A stretch of 64,000 nt of DNA from JBBIMP01 sp037444305 (GTDB taxonomy: Bacteria > Acidobacteriota > UBA6911). The DNA lies in the NCBI GenBank assembly GCA_037444305.1, contig JBBIMP010000023.1, positions 14,955 through 78,954 of the forward strand, read 5' to 3'. Under the pieces are notes generated by a model. That model ran no database searches and was not told where the DNA came from. It saw only the letters and a list, made by a program, of their open reading frames with translations. Position numbers and translations under genes: made by a program. This document shows, one piece after another, positions 24,916 through 32,524 of this stretch (position 1 is its first letter; the number at the start of each line of letters is the position of its first letter).

Positions 24916-24958
24916 ATTGTACTCCTGGAGCCGGGCTGAGGGATTTGACTTAGGTCAA
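24916..24958 (-). promoter_or_regulatory. FNR/HcpR-type operator and class II promoter of the Cys-rich gene
   Basis: TTGACTTAGGTCAA at 24945-24958 is a perfect TTGAC-N4-GTCAA palindrome. On the minus strand TACAAT occupies 24921-24916, giving a start near 24910 and a centre-to-start distance of 41.5 bp, the same geometry as at 16754. Read in the plus direction there is no -10 box at the matching place, so the site serves the minus-strand gene. Confidence 0.75.
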
Positions 24959-24978
24959 TCCCCAGGAGGCATACGCAA

Positions 24979-25007
24979 TTGACCTCGAAATCTCGATCTT
25001 CTATGGT
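24979..25007 (+). promoter_or_regulatory. probable sigma70 promoter of the HEAT/cyclophilin gene
   Basis: TTGACC at 24979-24984 and TATGGT at 25002-25007 with a 17-bp spacer, about 40 nt before the ATG at 25046. Confidence 0.5.
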
Positions 25008-25045
25008 AGGAGGCTGTAATCTCCTTCCTGAGGAGAGAAAAAATC

Positions 25046-26902
25046 ATGCCTCTGATTTGGCCGCTGATTCTTGTCATCCTCCAGCTTCCGCTGACCAGAG
25101 CAATCCTGGAGGCCGAAGACGCACGAAGCCGCAATATCGAGGTTTATGCCGAAGCGCTGCAAAGCGATCAAACCGAAGCCCGGAGACTCGCCATCCGGGC
25201 GCTCGGGCGCTTGGAACGTCCCGAGCTGGCGCATCACATCATCCCCTTCCTGGATGCTGCTGAACCGTCGCTTCGCGCGGAGGCGGTCAACTCGCTGGGC
25301 CAGATGCGCGCAGATGTGGAATTGCTCTCCACGTTCAAGACAGAAACGGCGCCGGCGGTAAGGGCGGTCTACTACCGCACGATGGCAAGGCTGCCCAAGG
25401 CGGACGAAGTCCTGCTCATCAAGGGATTGGAAGAGGCGGATCCGGTTGTACGGGAGGGCGCCGCCAAGGGTGTCGAAACGCTTTATCGCCTGAACGCCCG
25501 GAAGGGATTGAAGCCCCCGCTCCATTCGCTTCAGGCAATGCGCAAAGCGTTCCGGGAAAATTCCGATCCTTTGCTGCGCAGGCTCCTGCTGCTGGCGCTC
25601 AACTCTGTGGGCGACGCCGATCCCTCAGTCATCGAGGCGGCCTTCGGTGATTCCGATCCACAGGTCCGCCGACTGGCGGTCATCGCGACAAAGCGATGGC
25701 GTGACGATCCATCCCCCATGGTCCGCTACGAAGCGCTGCGCCTGGCGCCCTCATGCGATCGAGCCGCTGCCGCTTTGGCAGATCCCAGCCCCCACGTCGC
25801 GCTGCTGGCCGTAGACCTGCTCGGCAACGGCTGCCCGGCGGATATTCTCGAAAACATCGTCGACCGGTCCAACGATTGGCGCCGCCAGGCAAGGGCGCTG
25901 GTCTCGCTCAGCAGGGTCGGTCCGGATTCTGCTGCAGAGCGGCTGGAAAGGTTCGCGCGGCATGACCGGTGGCAGGTTCGCGCCTATGCGGCTGCGGCGG
26001 CAAAGGTGTTGAAAAACGAACAGATACTCAAGAGCCTCCTCGAAGACAAACACGCGGGAGTGGCGACCGCTGCGCTTGAAAAACCCGAGGATGCCGTGCG
26101 GATGCTGCGCAATCCTGACTACGGCCTCATCATGCGCGCAGCCGATTGTCTCAAGGGCTGGGCGGAAGGCCGGTCCGCCGTGCCGGAACTGATGGCGGCT
26201 CTGGAGCGGATCACAGCCGAAAGGAGCGATACTTCGCGCGATCCTCGCCGCGCGATTCTCGAGCGCCTGGCGGAATTCGGCGGCCGGGAGATCATCGATG
26301 GAATCAAGCCATTGCTGAACGATTTCGACCCGGTCGTTGCGCAGCTGGCAGCGAAGATCATTTCTGAAAAAGGGGGCGAGCCGGTCTCTGCGCAGCCAAC
26401 GCATCTGTCCACAAGACCGGTGCCGCCTCAGAGCCTGATCGACAGCCTCCGCGGGGCTGCGGTTAGAATTCGCATGGCTGAAGCCGGACCTTTCACCATG
26501 GAGCTGCTCATGGATGTGGCGCCGGTGCTGGCCTCGTCCTTCGTTCAGCTGGCCGAGAGCGGCTATTATACGAACCTGACCTTTCACCGGATCGTCCCCA
26601 ATTTCGTCATCCAGGGGGGCAGCCCCGGCGCCAACGAGTATGTCGGCACCGCCGGTTACTTCCGCGACGAACTGGGGCTGGTTTCGCACACACGCGGCAC
26701 GGTCGGCCTTTCCACGCGCGGTAGAGACACGGGGGACGGGCAGATATTCATCAATCTGGTGGACAATTTCAGGCTGGACCACAACTACACGGTCTTCGCC
26801 CGCGTCGTGGAAGGGATGGAAAACGTGGATCGCATCCAGGAAGGGGACACGATCGAAGCCATCGATGTCATCCGCCGCAACAATGCGCCGGGAAAACACT
26901 GA
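25046..26902 (+). CDS. exported HEAT-repeat protein fused to a cyclophilin-type peptidyl-prolyl isomerase
   Basis: A 618-residue protein. Residues 1-19 (MPLIWPLILVILQLPLTRA) form a signal peptide or anchor. Residues 25-440 are HEAT/PBS-type alpha repeats, such as RRLAIRALGRLERPELAHHI and RAEAVNSLGQMRADV. Residues 470-612 are a cyclophilin domain: YYTNLTFHRIVPNFVIQGGSP, TVGLSTRGRDTGDGQIFINL, YTVFARVVEGMENVDRI. The catalytic Arg of FHRIVP is present. It is expected to bind and isomerise proline bonds in periplasmic clients. AGGAG precedes the ATG by 10 nt. The repeat scaffold plus isomerase architecture is uncommon outside a few phyla. Confidence 0.9.
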   Translation: MPLIWPLILVILQLPLTRAILEAEDARSRNIEVYAEALQSDQTEARRLAIRALGRLERPELAHHIIPFLDAAEPSLRAEAVNSLGQMRADVELLSTFKTETAPAVRAVYYRTMARLPKADEVLLIKGLEEADPVVREGAAKGVETLYRLNARKGLKPPLHSLQAMRKAFRENSDPLLRRLLLLALNSVGDADPSVIEAAFGDSDPQVRRLAVIATKRWRDDPSPMVRYEALRLAPSCDRAAAALADPSPHVALLAVDLLGNGCPADILENIVDRSNDWRRQARALVSLSRVGPDSAAERLERFARHDRWQVRAYAAAAAKVLKNEQILKSLLEDKHAGVATAALEKPEDAVRMLRNPDYGLIMRAADCLKGWAEGRSAVPELMAALERITAERSDTSRDPRRAILERLAEFGGREIIDGIKPLLNDFDPVVAQLAAKIISEKGGEPVSAQPTHLSTRPVPPQSLIDSLRGAAVRIRMAEAGPFTMELLMDVAPVLASSFVQLAESGYYTNLTFHRIVPNFVIQGGSPGANEYVGTAGYFRDELGLVSHTRGTVGLSTRGRDTGDGQIFINLVDNFRLDHNYTVFARVVEGMENVDRIQEGDTIEAIDVIRRNNAPGKH

Positions 26903-27149
26903 TCCAAGCGATCCGAAAAGCAACATCTTCCGCCGGCAAACGCACCCATTCCGGCCCTTTTCTTGTTCCGGCCCGCTCCCCGCAGTTTGGATGGCGTTGC
27001 TCGGTACTGATACACAGCACCATGCCAATAAACCATGCCGTGCGCTATCGTCCGTGACAGCGGCTCATTATCGACTCCGGTTGGCAAACAGTGGCGAACT
27101 TGCGGGTCGGCTGACGATCTTTGCGTTACAGTTCTTCCCGAAAGCCAGG

Positions 27150-27201
27150 TTGCTTCGATCTCCCCTTTCTGGTACATTATGGAAACTAAAATTCCATAAT
27201 G
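27150..27201 (+). promoter_or_regulatory. promoter and palindromic operator over the DUF4143 ATPase start
   Basis: TTGCTT at 27150-27155 and TACATT at 27173-27178 are 17 bp apart. A perfect inverted repeat, CATTATGGAA at 27175-27184 and TTCCATAATG at 27192-27201 with a 7-nt AT-rich spacer, overlaps the -10 box, the predicted start and the ATG at 27199. This placement suggests repression of the downstream gene by a dimeric DNA-binding protein. Confidence 0.6.
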
Positions 27202-28350
27202 AGTCCAATAATAGAAATTACTCCCCGGTTTTTTGAGATCCCTGATCAGAGCTTCTTCCTCTTCGGCCCCAGGGGCACCGGCAAATCGACCTGGCTCCGG
27301 CACGAGTTGCCCGATGCCCTTTTTGTTGACCTTCTCCAGCCTGAAACGTACCGCGAGATGGCTGCGCGTCCTGAAAGGCTGCGAGAATTGGTTCTCGGAT
27401 CACCGGAGAAACGCACGGTTGTGGTGGACGAAGTTCAACGCATCCCGGAACTTCTGCATGTAGTGCACGAAATCCTCGAGTCCGCCCAACGAAGGCGCTT
27501 CGTGCTTACGGGATCGAGTGCGCGCAAGCTGCGCCGGGGCGGAGTGGACCTGCTTGCCGGACGCGCGCTGATGCGAAGTCTCCACCCGTTCATGGCGGCC
27601 GAACTGGCCGACTTCCGGCTGGAAGCGGCGCTGCATCGCGGCCTGGTGCCGCTAATACTCGCGGCGCCCCAAGCTGAAGATGCGCTCCAAGCCTATGCCT
27701 CCCTCTATCTCCAACAGGAGGTGCAGAGCGAAGGGTTGACCCGAAACGTCGGCAATTTTGCTCGTTTTCTGGAGGCGCTAAGCTTCTCGCACGCGAACAT
27801 TTTGAACATCGCCAACGTCGCCCGCGAATGCCAGATCGAGAGGAAAACCGTCGCCGGCTACGTGGAGATTCTGGAAGACCTGCTGCTTTCCTTCCGCCTC
27901 CCGGTCTTCACCCGCCGTGCACAGCGCGCAACCGTTTCGCACCCCAAGTTCTACTTCTTTGACGCCGGAGTGTATCGTTCCCTGCGGCCTTGCGGGCCGC
28001 TCGACAGAGTCGAAGAAATCGAGGGCGCAGCTCTCGAAGGGCTCGTGGCCCAGCATCTTCAGGCATGGCGGGCCTATTCCCGAAAAGGGTCGGAGTTGTT
28101 TTTCTGGCGCACCCGCTCCGGGGTGGAAGTGGACTTCGTGGTGTACGGACCCAATGATTTCCGCGCGATCGAGGTCAAAAATTCTGCCCGGGTTCGTCCC
28201 GAGGACCTCCGTGCTCTGCGCGCCTTTTCTTCCGACTATCCGGCCTGTGAGGCGTTGCTTCTCTACCGCGGCGCCGACAGGCTTCGCGTGGATGGGATCT
28301 GGTGCCTCCCGGTGGAGGAGTTCCTGCTTCAATTGCGGCCGTCACGATGA
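27199..28350 (+). CDS. AAA-type ATPase with DUF4143 domain
   Basis: A 383-residue P-loop protein. Walker A GPRGTGKST is at residues 23-31, Walker B-like TVVVDEVQRIPELL near 75-88, and sensor-like LTGSSARKLRRGG near 105. The C-terminal DUF4143 region contains FFWRTRSGVEVDFVV and RAIEVKNSARV, which resembles the PD-(D/E)xK nuclease-like ExVDFV...ExK pattern. Such proteins are common in accessory DNA of prokaryotes and their function is unknown. The ATG at 27199 lies inside a palindrome and has no ribosome binding site, so the message would be nearly leaderless. Confidence 0.85.
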   Translation: MSPIIEITPRFFEIPDQSFFLFGPRGTGKSTWLRHELPDALFVDLLQPETYREMAARPERLRELVLGSPEKRTVVVDEVQRIPELLHVVHEILESAQRRRFVLTGSSARKLRRGGVDLLAGRALMRSLHPFMAAELADFRLEAALHRGLVPLILAAPQAEDALQAYASLYLQQEVQSEGLTRNVGNFARFLEALSFSHANILNIANVARECQIERKTVAGYVEILEDLLLSFRLPVFTRRAQRATVSHPKFYFFDAGVYRSLRPCGPLDRVEEIEGAALEGLVAQHLQAWRAYSRKGSELFFWRTRSGVEVDFVVYGPNDFRAIEVKNSARVRPEDLRALRAFSSDYPACEALLLYRGADRLRVDGIWCLPVEEFLLQLRPSR

Positions 28351-28356
28351 GTCCTG

Positions 28357-28422
28357 CCACGATCGAACGGCGCGATCGTGGAAAGTGGCACTCGTTGCCG
28401 CAGGACCGGGATATCCCGGTCC
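28357..28422 (+). terminator. two consecutive perfect palindromes after the ATPase gene
   Basis: CCACGATCG (28357-28365) and CGATCGTGG (28373-28381) form a 9-bp stem with a 7-nt loop 6 nt after the stop codon. At 28403-28422 there is a 20-bp uninterrupted palindrome whose first half is GGACCGGGAT. No T-tract follows either. They could end transcription or be binding sites. Confidence 0.4.
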
Positions 28423-28594
28423 CAAAGCGTCAATAGGTGCAGAGCACGCTCGCTCACACCGGTAAACCAAAATCGAGTCAGAGCGTGGCCCTCTGAGATA
28501 TACTCCTGCTACAAGAGAGACCGGCCGTCCCGAGATCTTCAGCTAAGTACAAGTCACGATCTGCACTTGTCCAGCCCCCGCGCCACTTTATATT

Positions 28595-28705
28595 TCACCT
28601 TTTTATCACCTTTCGCTTGATTTTCTGAAACCAAAGAGTAAAATGGTGAACATAAGGTGAATTTCCGCCGATGTCGGGATAATAGGCACTGTGAAATACC
28701 TGTGA
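28595..28705 (+). promoter_or_regulatory. array of helically phased boxes upstream of the ribonucleotide reductase gene
   Basis: TCACC occurs at 28595-28599 and 28606-28610 (11-bp step), and GGTGA, its reverse complement, at 28645-28649 and 28656-28660 (again 11 bp). CTGTGA repeats at 28689-28694 and 28700-28705 (11 bp). The four TCACC/GGTGA boxes form a roughly 21-bp inverted duplication around a central spacer. The rest of 28423-28831 shows no gene. I see neither a B12 riboswitch box nor NrdR boxes. Confidence 0.5.
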
Positions 28706-28831
28706 TATCTCTTTGGAAAATTCAGTATAAGTCACTTAAATAAACACAGATAGAGACATATCCAGGTTCGCTTCAAGCCTGTGAATTTTTCCGTGGCCCG
28801 ACTTCGGGGAATGGCCAAATGAGGAGACGCC

Positions 28832-30607
28832 ATGACGAAAGCCGGCAAGGTAGGAGAACGCGGAGATCTCAGGCCGTTTTTTCGCGCTTCCAATGGTTCC
28901 AAGGTGCTGGAAACCAGGTATCTGAAAAAGGATCCCCATGGGAAGGTGATCGAATCCGCGGAAGAAATGTTCAGGCGCGTGGCGGAGGATATCGCCCAAG
29001 TGGATCTGCAATATGAGGGCGGAGACATGTGGAAGACCTCAGCCGACGAATTCTATGCCGTGATGAGCCGTCTGGAATTCCTGCCCAATTCACCCACGCT
29101 GATGAACGCCGGCCGGGATCTGCAGCAGCTTTCGGCCTGTTTCGTCCTGCCGGTGGACGATTCTCTGGATTCCATATTCGAAGCCGTGAAAAACACTGCC
29201 CTCATTCACAAGAGCGGCGGGGGCACGGGCTTTTCCTTCTCGCGGGTACGCCCGCGCGGGGACAGGGTCCGATCAACCCAGGGCGTCGCCAGCGGTCCTG
29301 TTTCATTCATGCAGGTCTTCGACGCGGCCACCGATGCCGTGAAGCAGGGGGGCACCCGCAGGGGCGCCAACATGGGAGTTCTGCGGGTCGATCACCCCGA
29401 CATCCTGGAGTTCATCGACGCCAAGTCCCACGGAGAAGGCCTGGCCAATTTCAACATCTCCGTCGCCGTTACCGACGCGTTCATGGAAGACGCCATGACC
29501 GGCACGGATTACACGCTTCTGCACCCGCGCACCGGAGCGCCGGCCGGCCACCTGAATGCCAAGGAGGTATTCCGGCGCCTCTGCCTCAGGGCCTGGGAAT
29601 GCGGCGAGCCCGGCATGCTTTTCCTGGATGCGATCAACCGGTCCAATCCCACGCCGGCTCTCGGAAACCTCGAGTGCACAAACCCTTGCGGCGAGCAACC
29701 TCTCCTTCCATACGAGTCGTGCAACCTCGGATCCATCAACCTCTCCAGGATAACCGCGTCCGGCAGGGGAAGAACAGTTGTGGACTATCCGCGTCTCGCG
29801 CGCACGGTGAGGACCGCCGTCAGGTTCCTGGACAATGTGATCGATGCCAATCACTATCCACTTCCCCAGATCGCGGCGATCACGAAGGCCAACCGGAAAA
29901 TCGGGCTCGGCGTAATGGGCTGGGCCGACATGCTGATCCAGCTCGGCATACCATATGACTCCGATATTGCCCTCGCGCTTGCGGGGAAGGTCATGGGCTT
30001 TATCCGGCGGGTGGGGCATCAGGCGTCGTGCGAAATCGCAATCCGGCGCGGGCCTTTTCCCAACTTTGTCCGCTGCCCGGACAGACAAGCTCGCGGCGGG
30101 ACGCCGCGCCGCAATGCAACGATCACCACGATTGCGCCCGCAGGCACAATTTCGATCATCGCCGGATGCTCCAGCGGAATCGAACCTCTGTTTGGACTGA
30201 GCTATTCCCGCAACCATGTTCTCGGCGGCGTGGAGCTGCCGGAAATCCATCCTCTGCTTCTGCGGGAGCTGGCTGCGAGGGGACTCGATGCGCCAGAGAT
30301 ACTGGACCACATGACTCGAACAGGTTCGCTTGCGGGCCTTGATTTCCTCCCTGAGGACCTCCGCCGGCGATACGTCACCGCGCTGGAAATCGCGCCGGAT
30401 AGACACGTGCGGATGCAGGCTGCATTTCAGAAACACTCAGACAACGCTGTCTCCAAAACCGTCAACCTGCCGCATGAGTCGAAGCCCGAGGATGTGGAGA
30501 CCGTCTTTCGCCTGGCCGGCGAGCTGGGATGCAAAGGGATCACGGTTTATCGCGACCGCTGCCGCGACACTCAGGTCCTGAACCTGGGATGCGCCACCTG
30601 TGCCTGA
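28832..30607 (+). CDS. nrdJ: adenosylcobalamin-dependent (class II) ribonucleotide reductase
   Basis: A 591-residue enzyme that reduces ribonucleotides to deoxyribonucleotides using a B12-generated thiyl radical. Visible are LPNSPTLMNAG, Cys103 in LSACFVLP (redox pair), KSGGGTGFSFSRVR, the radical-site loop TNPCGEQPLLPYESCNLGSINL with Cys286 and Glu288, and the phosphate loop near RRNATITTIAPAGTISIIAGCSSG. It ends in GCATCA, whose cysteines may act as the swivelling pair. It is shorter than many class II enzymes (700-900). The ATG has AGGAG upstream. The stop codon abuts that of the next, convergent gene. Confidence 0.93.
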   Translation: MTKAGKVGERGDLRPFFRASNGSKVLETRYLKKDPHGKVIESAEEMFRRVAEDIAQVDLQYEGGDMWKTSADEFYAVMSRLEFLPNSPTLMNAGRDLQQLSACFVLPVDDSLDSIFEAVKNTALIHKSGGGTGFSFSRVRPRGDRVRSTQGVASGPVSFMQVFDAATDAVKQGGTRRGANMGVLRVDHPDILEFIDAKSHGEGLANFNISVAVTDAFMEDAMTGTDYTLLHPRTGAPAGHLNAKEVFRRLCLRAWECGEPGMLFLDAINRSNPTPALGNLECTNPCGEQPLLPYESCNLGSINLSRITASGRGRTVVDYPRLARTVRTAVRFLDNVIDANHYPLPQIAAITKANRKIGLGVMGWADMLIQLGIPYDSDIALALAGKVMGFIRRVGHQASCEIAIRRGPFPNFVRCPDRQARGGTPRRNATITTIAPAGTISIIAGCSSGIEPLFGLSYSRNHVLGGVELPEIHPLLLRELAARGLDAPEILDHMTRTGSLAGLDFLPEDLRRRYVTALEIAPDRHVRMQAAFQKHSDNAVSKTVNLPHESKPEDVETVFRLAGELGCKGITVYRDRCRDTQVLNLGCATCA

Positions 30608-31477
30608 TCAGCGGATGGTTTTCGGTTGCCTGTCGCGGCGAAATCCCTGAAATTCGTAGGTGATGCCCATCGCGAGTCCGGTATCGGGATCGTAGCGTTT
30701 CAGCCCGGCGATGCCGGCGAGGTCCCATCGGAGCCCGCCCGACCGGATGCGCACTCCCAGCCGGATCCTCGACTGGTTTTCGTTGCCGACGCGTTCCGCA
30801 CCCTGCCGCCCGTTGATTTCCCCCACAAGGTCTACCCTGGAATGCAGCGGAACGGCCAGGCCAAAGCCATAGGTCAGCAGATCTGCCTGCGTGTTGGCCT
30901 GCACGGGCGATCCGAGGATGGCAATTCCGACGTTTCCGAGAAGTTGCGCCGGGCCAAGATGCTTCGAGGCCAGGATGCTGCCATAGAACGCCATCTCGTC
31001 GGTGCCCAGACCGCTCTCGTTGCCTGCGTTCGGGAGCTGCACCGCGAATTTGAAGGCCAGGGCGGGCTTTCTGCCCGTCTCCCGGGCCAGTCTGAGCTTC
31101 GCGGCGAGCAGAAGATCGCCAAAGTCGCTGGTGGCGTTGCCGTCGAAATCGGGCTTGATGACCGGGATTGTCCTGCGCGTCACCGAAAGAAAATCCCTGA
31201 CGGTCCCCGATATCTGGAACTCCGCGTACTCCCCGACCCCTATGTGGATCCCGCCGACTCCCAGGCGCGTGAGGTCGCCTTCCAGGCCGGACAGCGAGTA
31301 TCGCTGGTTCTGGAAAAACTCCACGCCCATCTGCAGCCGGATCCGGCCGACGGGCAGCAGTTCGGCCGCGTCGGTTGCGAGGGGGCGTTCCTGTGAGTGG
31401 AGGGGCACAGCCAGGAACAGCAGGAAAACTGCGGCCGGCAAAGATTTGTACACCGGTGAGCACCTCGGAACCATCAA
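30608..31477 (-). CDS. secreted beta-barrel-like outer membrane protein
   Basis: A 289-residue protein with a signal peptide (residues 10-30, LPAAVFLLFLAVPLHSQ). The mature part is rich in alternating hydrophobic and polar strands and in Gly/aromatic turns (IRLQMGVEFFQNQRYSLSG, LTYGFGLAVPLHSRVDLVGEING, MGITYEFQGFRR), as in 10-12 strand barrels of the phenol-degradation MetA-like or transporter type. No specific substrate can be named. Its TGA and the nrdJ TGA share the palindrome TGATCA at 30605-30610, so the genes converge with no gap. Confidence 0.75.
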   Translation of the reverse strand: MMVPRCSPVYKSLPAAVFLLFLAVPLHSQERPLATDAAELLPVGRIRLQMGVEFFQNQRYSLSGLEGDLTRLGVGGIHIGVGEYAEFQISGTVRDFLSVTRRTIPVIKPDFDGNATSDFGDLLLAAKLRLARETGRKPALAFKFAVQLPNAGNESGLGTDEMAFYGSILASKHLGPAQLLGNVGIAILGSPVQANTQADLLTYGFGLAVPLHSRVDLVGEINGRQGAERVGNENQSRIRLGVRIRSGGLRWDLAGIAGLKRYDPDTGLAMGITYEFQGFRRDRQPKTIR

Positions 31478-31523
31478 GCGTTACACGAAGTAACAGAGCG
31501 CAGCATGGCCGCAACCGGGCAAG

Positions 31524-31610
31524 GCCGTATTGAAGGGACGCGGCAAGCGGAGCCGCGAACGCCAGTGAGCGGTTTGGCAACCAAACCCGTCGCTATTGCT
31601 CCGGGCTCCG
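31524..31610. repeat. dispersed ~90-bp intergenic repeat, copy 2
   Basis: It begins GCCGTATTGAAGGGACGCGG, continues GCCGCGAACGCCAGTGAGCGGT and then CCGTCGCTATTGCTCCGGGCTCC, the same order as copy 1 at 10193-10290, 21 kb away. The hairpin of copy 1 is weakened here by two changes in the right arm. Confidence 0.7.
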
Positions 31611-31714
31611 TTGAATCCCGGCCGGCAATCAGAAACGGCGGAAGGAGCAACCCTCAACCGTTCCCGCGAAATTTCTCCGCGTACAAAAAAGATGCCTCTG
31701 ACTGGCAGTTCAGA

Positions 31715-31739
31715 TTAACACGGAGATTCACGGAGAGCT
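31715..31739. repeat. partial copy of the TTACACGGAG repeat
   Basis: TTAACACGGAGATTCACGGA and the following bases resemble the arm of the inverted repeat at 5193-5217 with a single-base insertion in each half. No matching right arm is seen. It abuts the 3' end of rsmE. Confidence 0.55.
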
Positions 31740-32516
31740 TCATTTGTTTCCAGTGCGGCCCGCCGTATCGTTGTCCGCTCTCTTGTCTAGCGCTGCCAAT
31801 TCGTGTTGCACAATCGCCACCGCCGCCAGCGATGCGGTCTCTGCGCGGAGAGTGTGCCTGCCCAGGCTGAAGCTCTCAAATCCGGCGTCTGTCGCCGCGT
31901 CCTCCTCCGCCGGATCCCAGCCCCCTTCCGGGCCCACGCACAGGACGACTCTATCCGGCGCACACGGTCCCAGCGACAAGCGCTTCACGGCTTTGGGCGA
32001 AAGTAGAAGGCGAATGCCGGCTTTCCTTCCCTCCCCGTCGACGAAGTCCACGAAGGTGTGCGGCGCGGTCACGGCGGGCGCCTCGTTGCGTCCGCACTGC
32101 TTGCAGGCCTCCTGGACGATGCGCCGCCACCTCTGCATCCGGGATTCGAGCCGCTTGCCCGGGATGCGGGCGCTTCCGCGCCGGGTAATGAGCGGCACGA
32201 ACTCATTTATGCCGAGTTCCGTCCCCTTCTGCAGAATCCACTCGAAGCGGTCCGGCTTTATCAGCGCAGCAGCCAGCACCACGGCAGCCGGCGTGGCATC
32301 ACCCGACGATACCCGTTGCAGATTTGTCAGGCGCACCGTCTCTCCCTGTATCTCCACCGTGCCGGCATGGCTTTCGCCGGTTCCGTCGAATATCTCCACC
32401 TCCTCACCGGCTCGGATCCGCAAAACGTGGCGCAGGTGGTGGGATTGATCCGCGGGCAGTACGGCGTGGTCGCCCCGGAAGAGAACGGCGGGTACAAAAA
32501 ATCGTCTGCGCGCCAT
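31740..32516 (-). CDS. rsmE: 16S rRNA (uracil-1498-N3)-methyltransferase
   Basis: A 258-residue SPOUT methyltransferase that modifies U1498 of 16S rRNA. It has an N-terminal PUA-like domain (MARRRFFVPA...HHLRHVLRIRAGEEVEIFDG) and the SPOUT knot with KGTELGINEFVPLITRRG, RIVQEACKQCGRNEAP, VLCVGPEGGWDPAEE and LGRHTLRAETASLAAVA, which bind SAM. It is the last gene of the hrcA-grpE-dnaK-dnaJ operon, 8 nt after dnaJ, an order also seen in other phyla. Confidence 0.94.
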   Translation of the reverse strand: MARRRFFVPAVLFRGDHAVLPADQSHHLRHVLRIRAGEEVEIFDGTGESHAGTVEIQGETVRLTNLQRVSSGDATPAAVVLAAALIKPDRFEWILQKGTELGINEFVPLITRRGSARIPGKRLESRMQRWRRIVQEACKQCGRNEAPAVTAPHTFVDFVDGEGRKAGIRLLLSPKAVKRLSLGPCAPDRVVLCVGPEGGWDPAEEDAATDAGFESFSLGRHTLRAETASLAAVAIVQHELAALDKRADNDTAGRTGNK

Positions 32517-32524
32517 GGCCCGGA

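Noticed and set aside
28423..28831. B12 riboswitch or NrdR boxes upstream of nrdJ
   Set aside because: Neither the B12-box consensus nor paired NrdR palindromes could be found on inspection.
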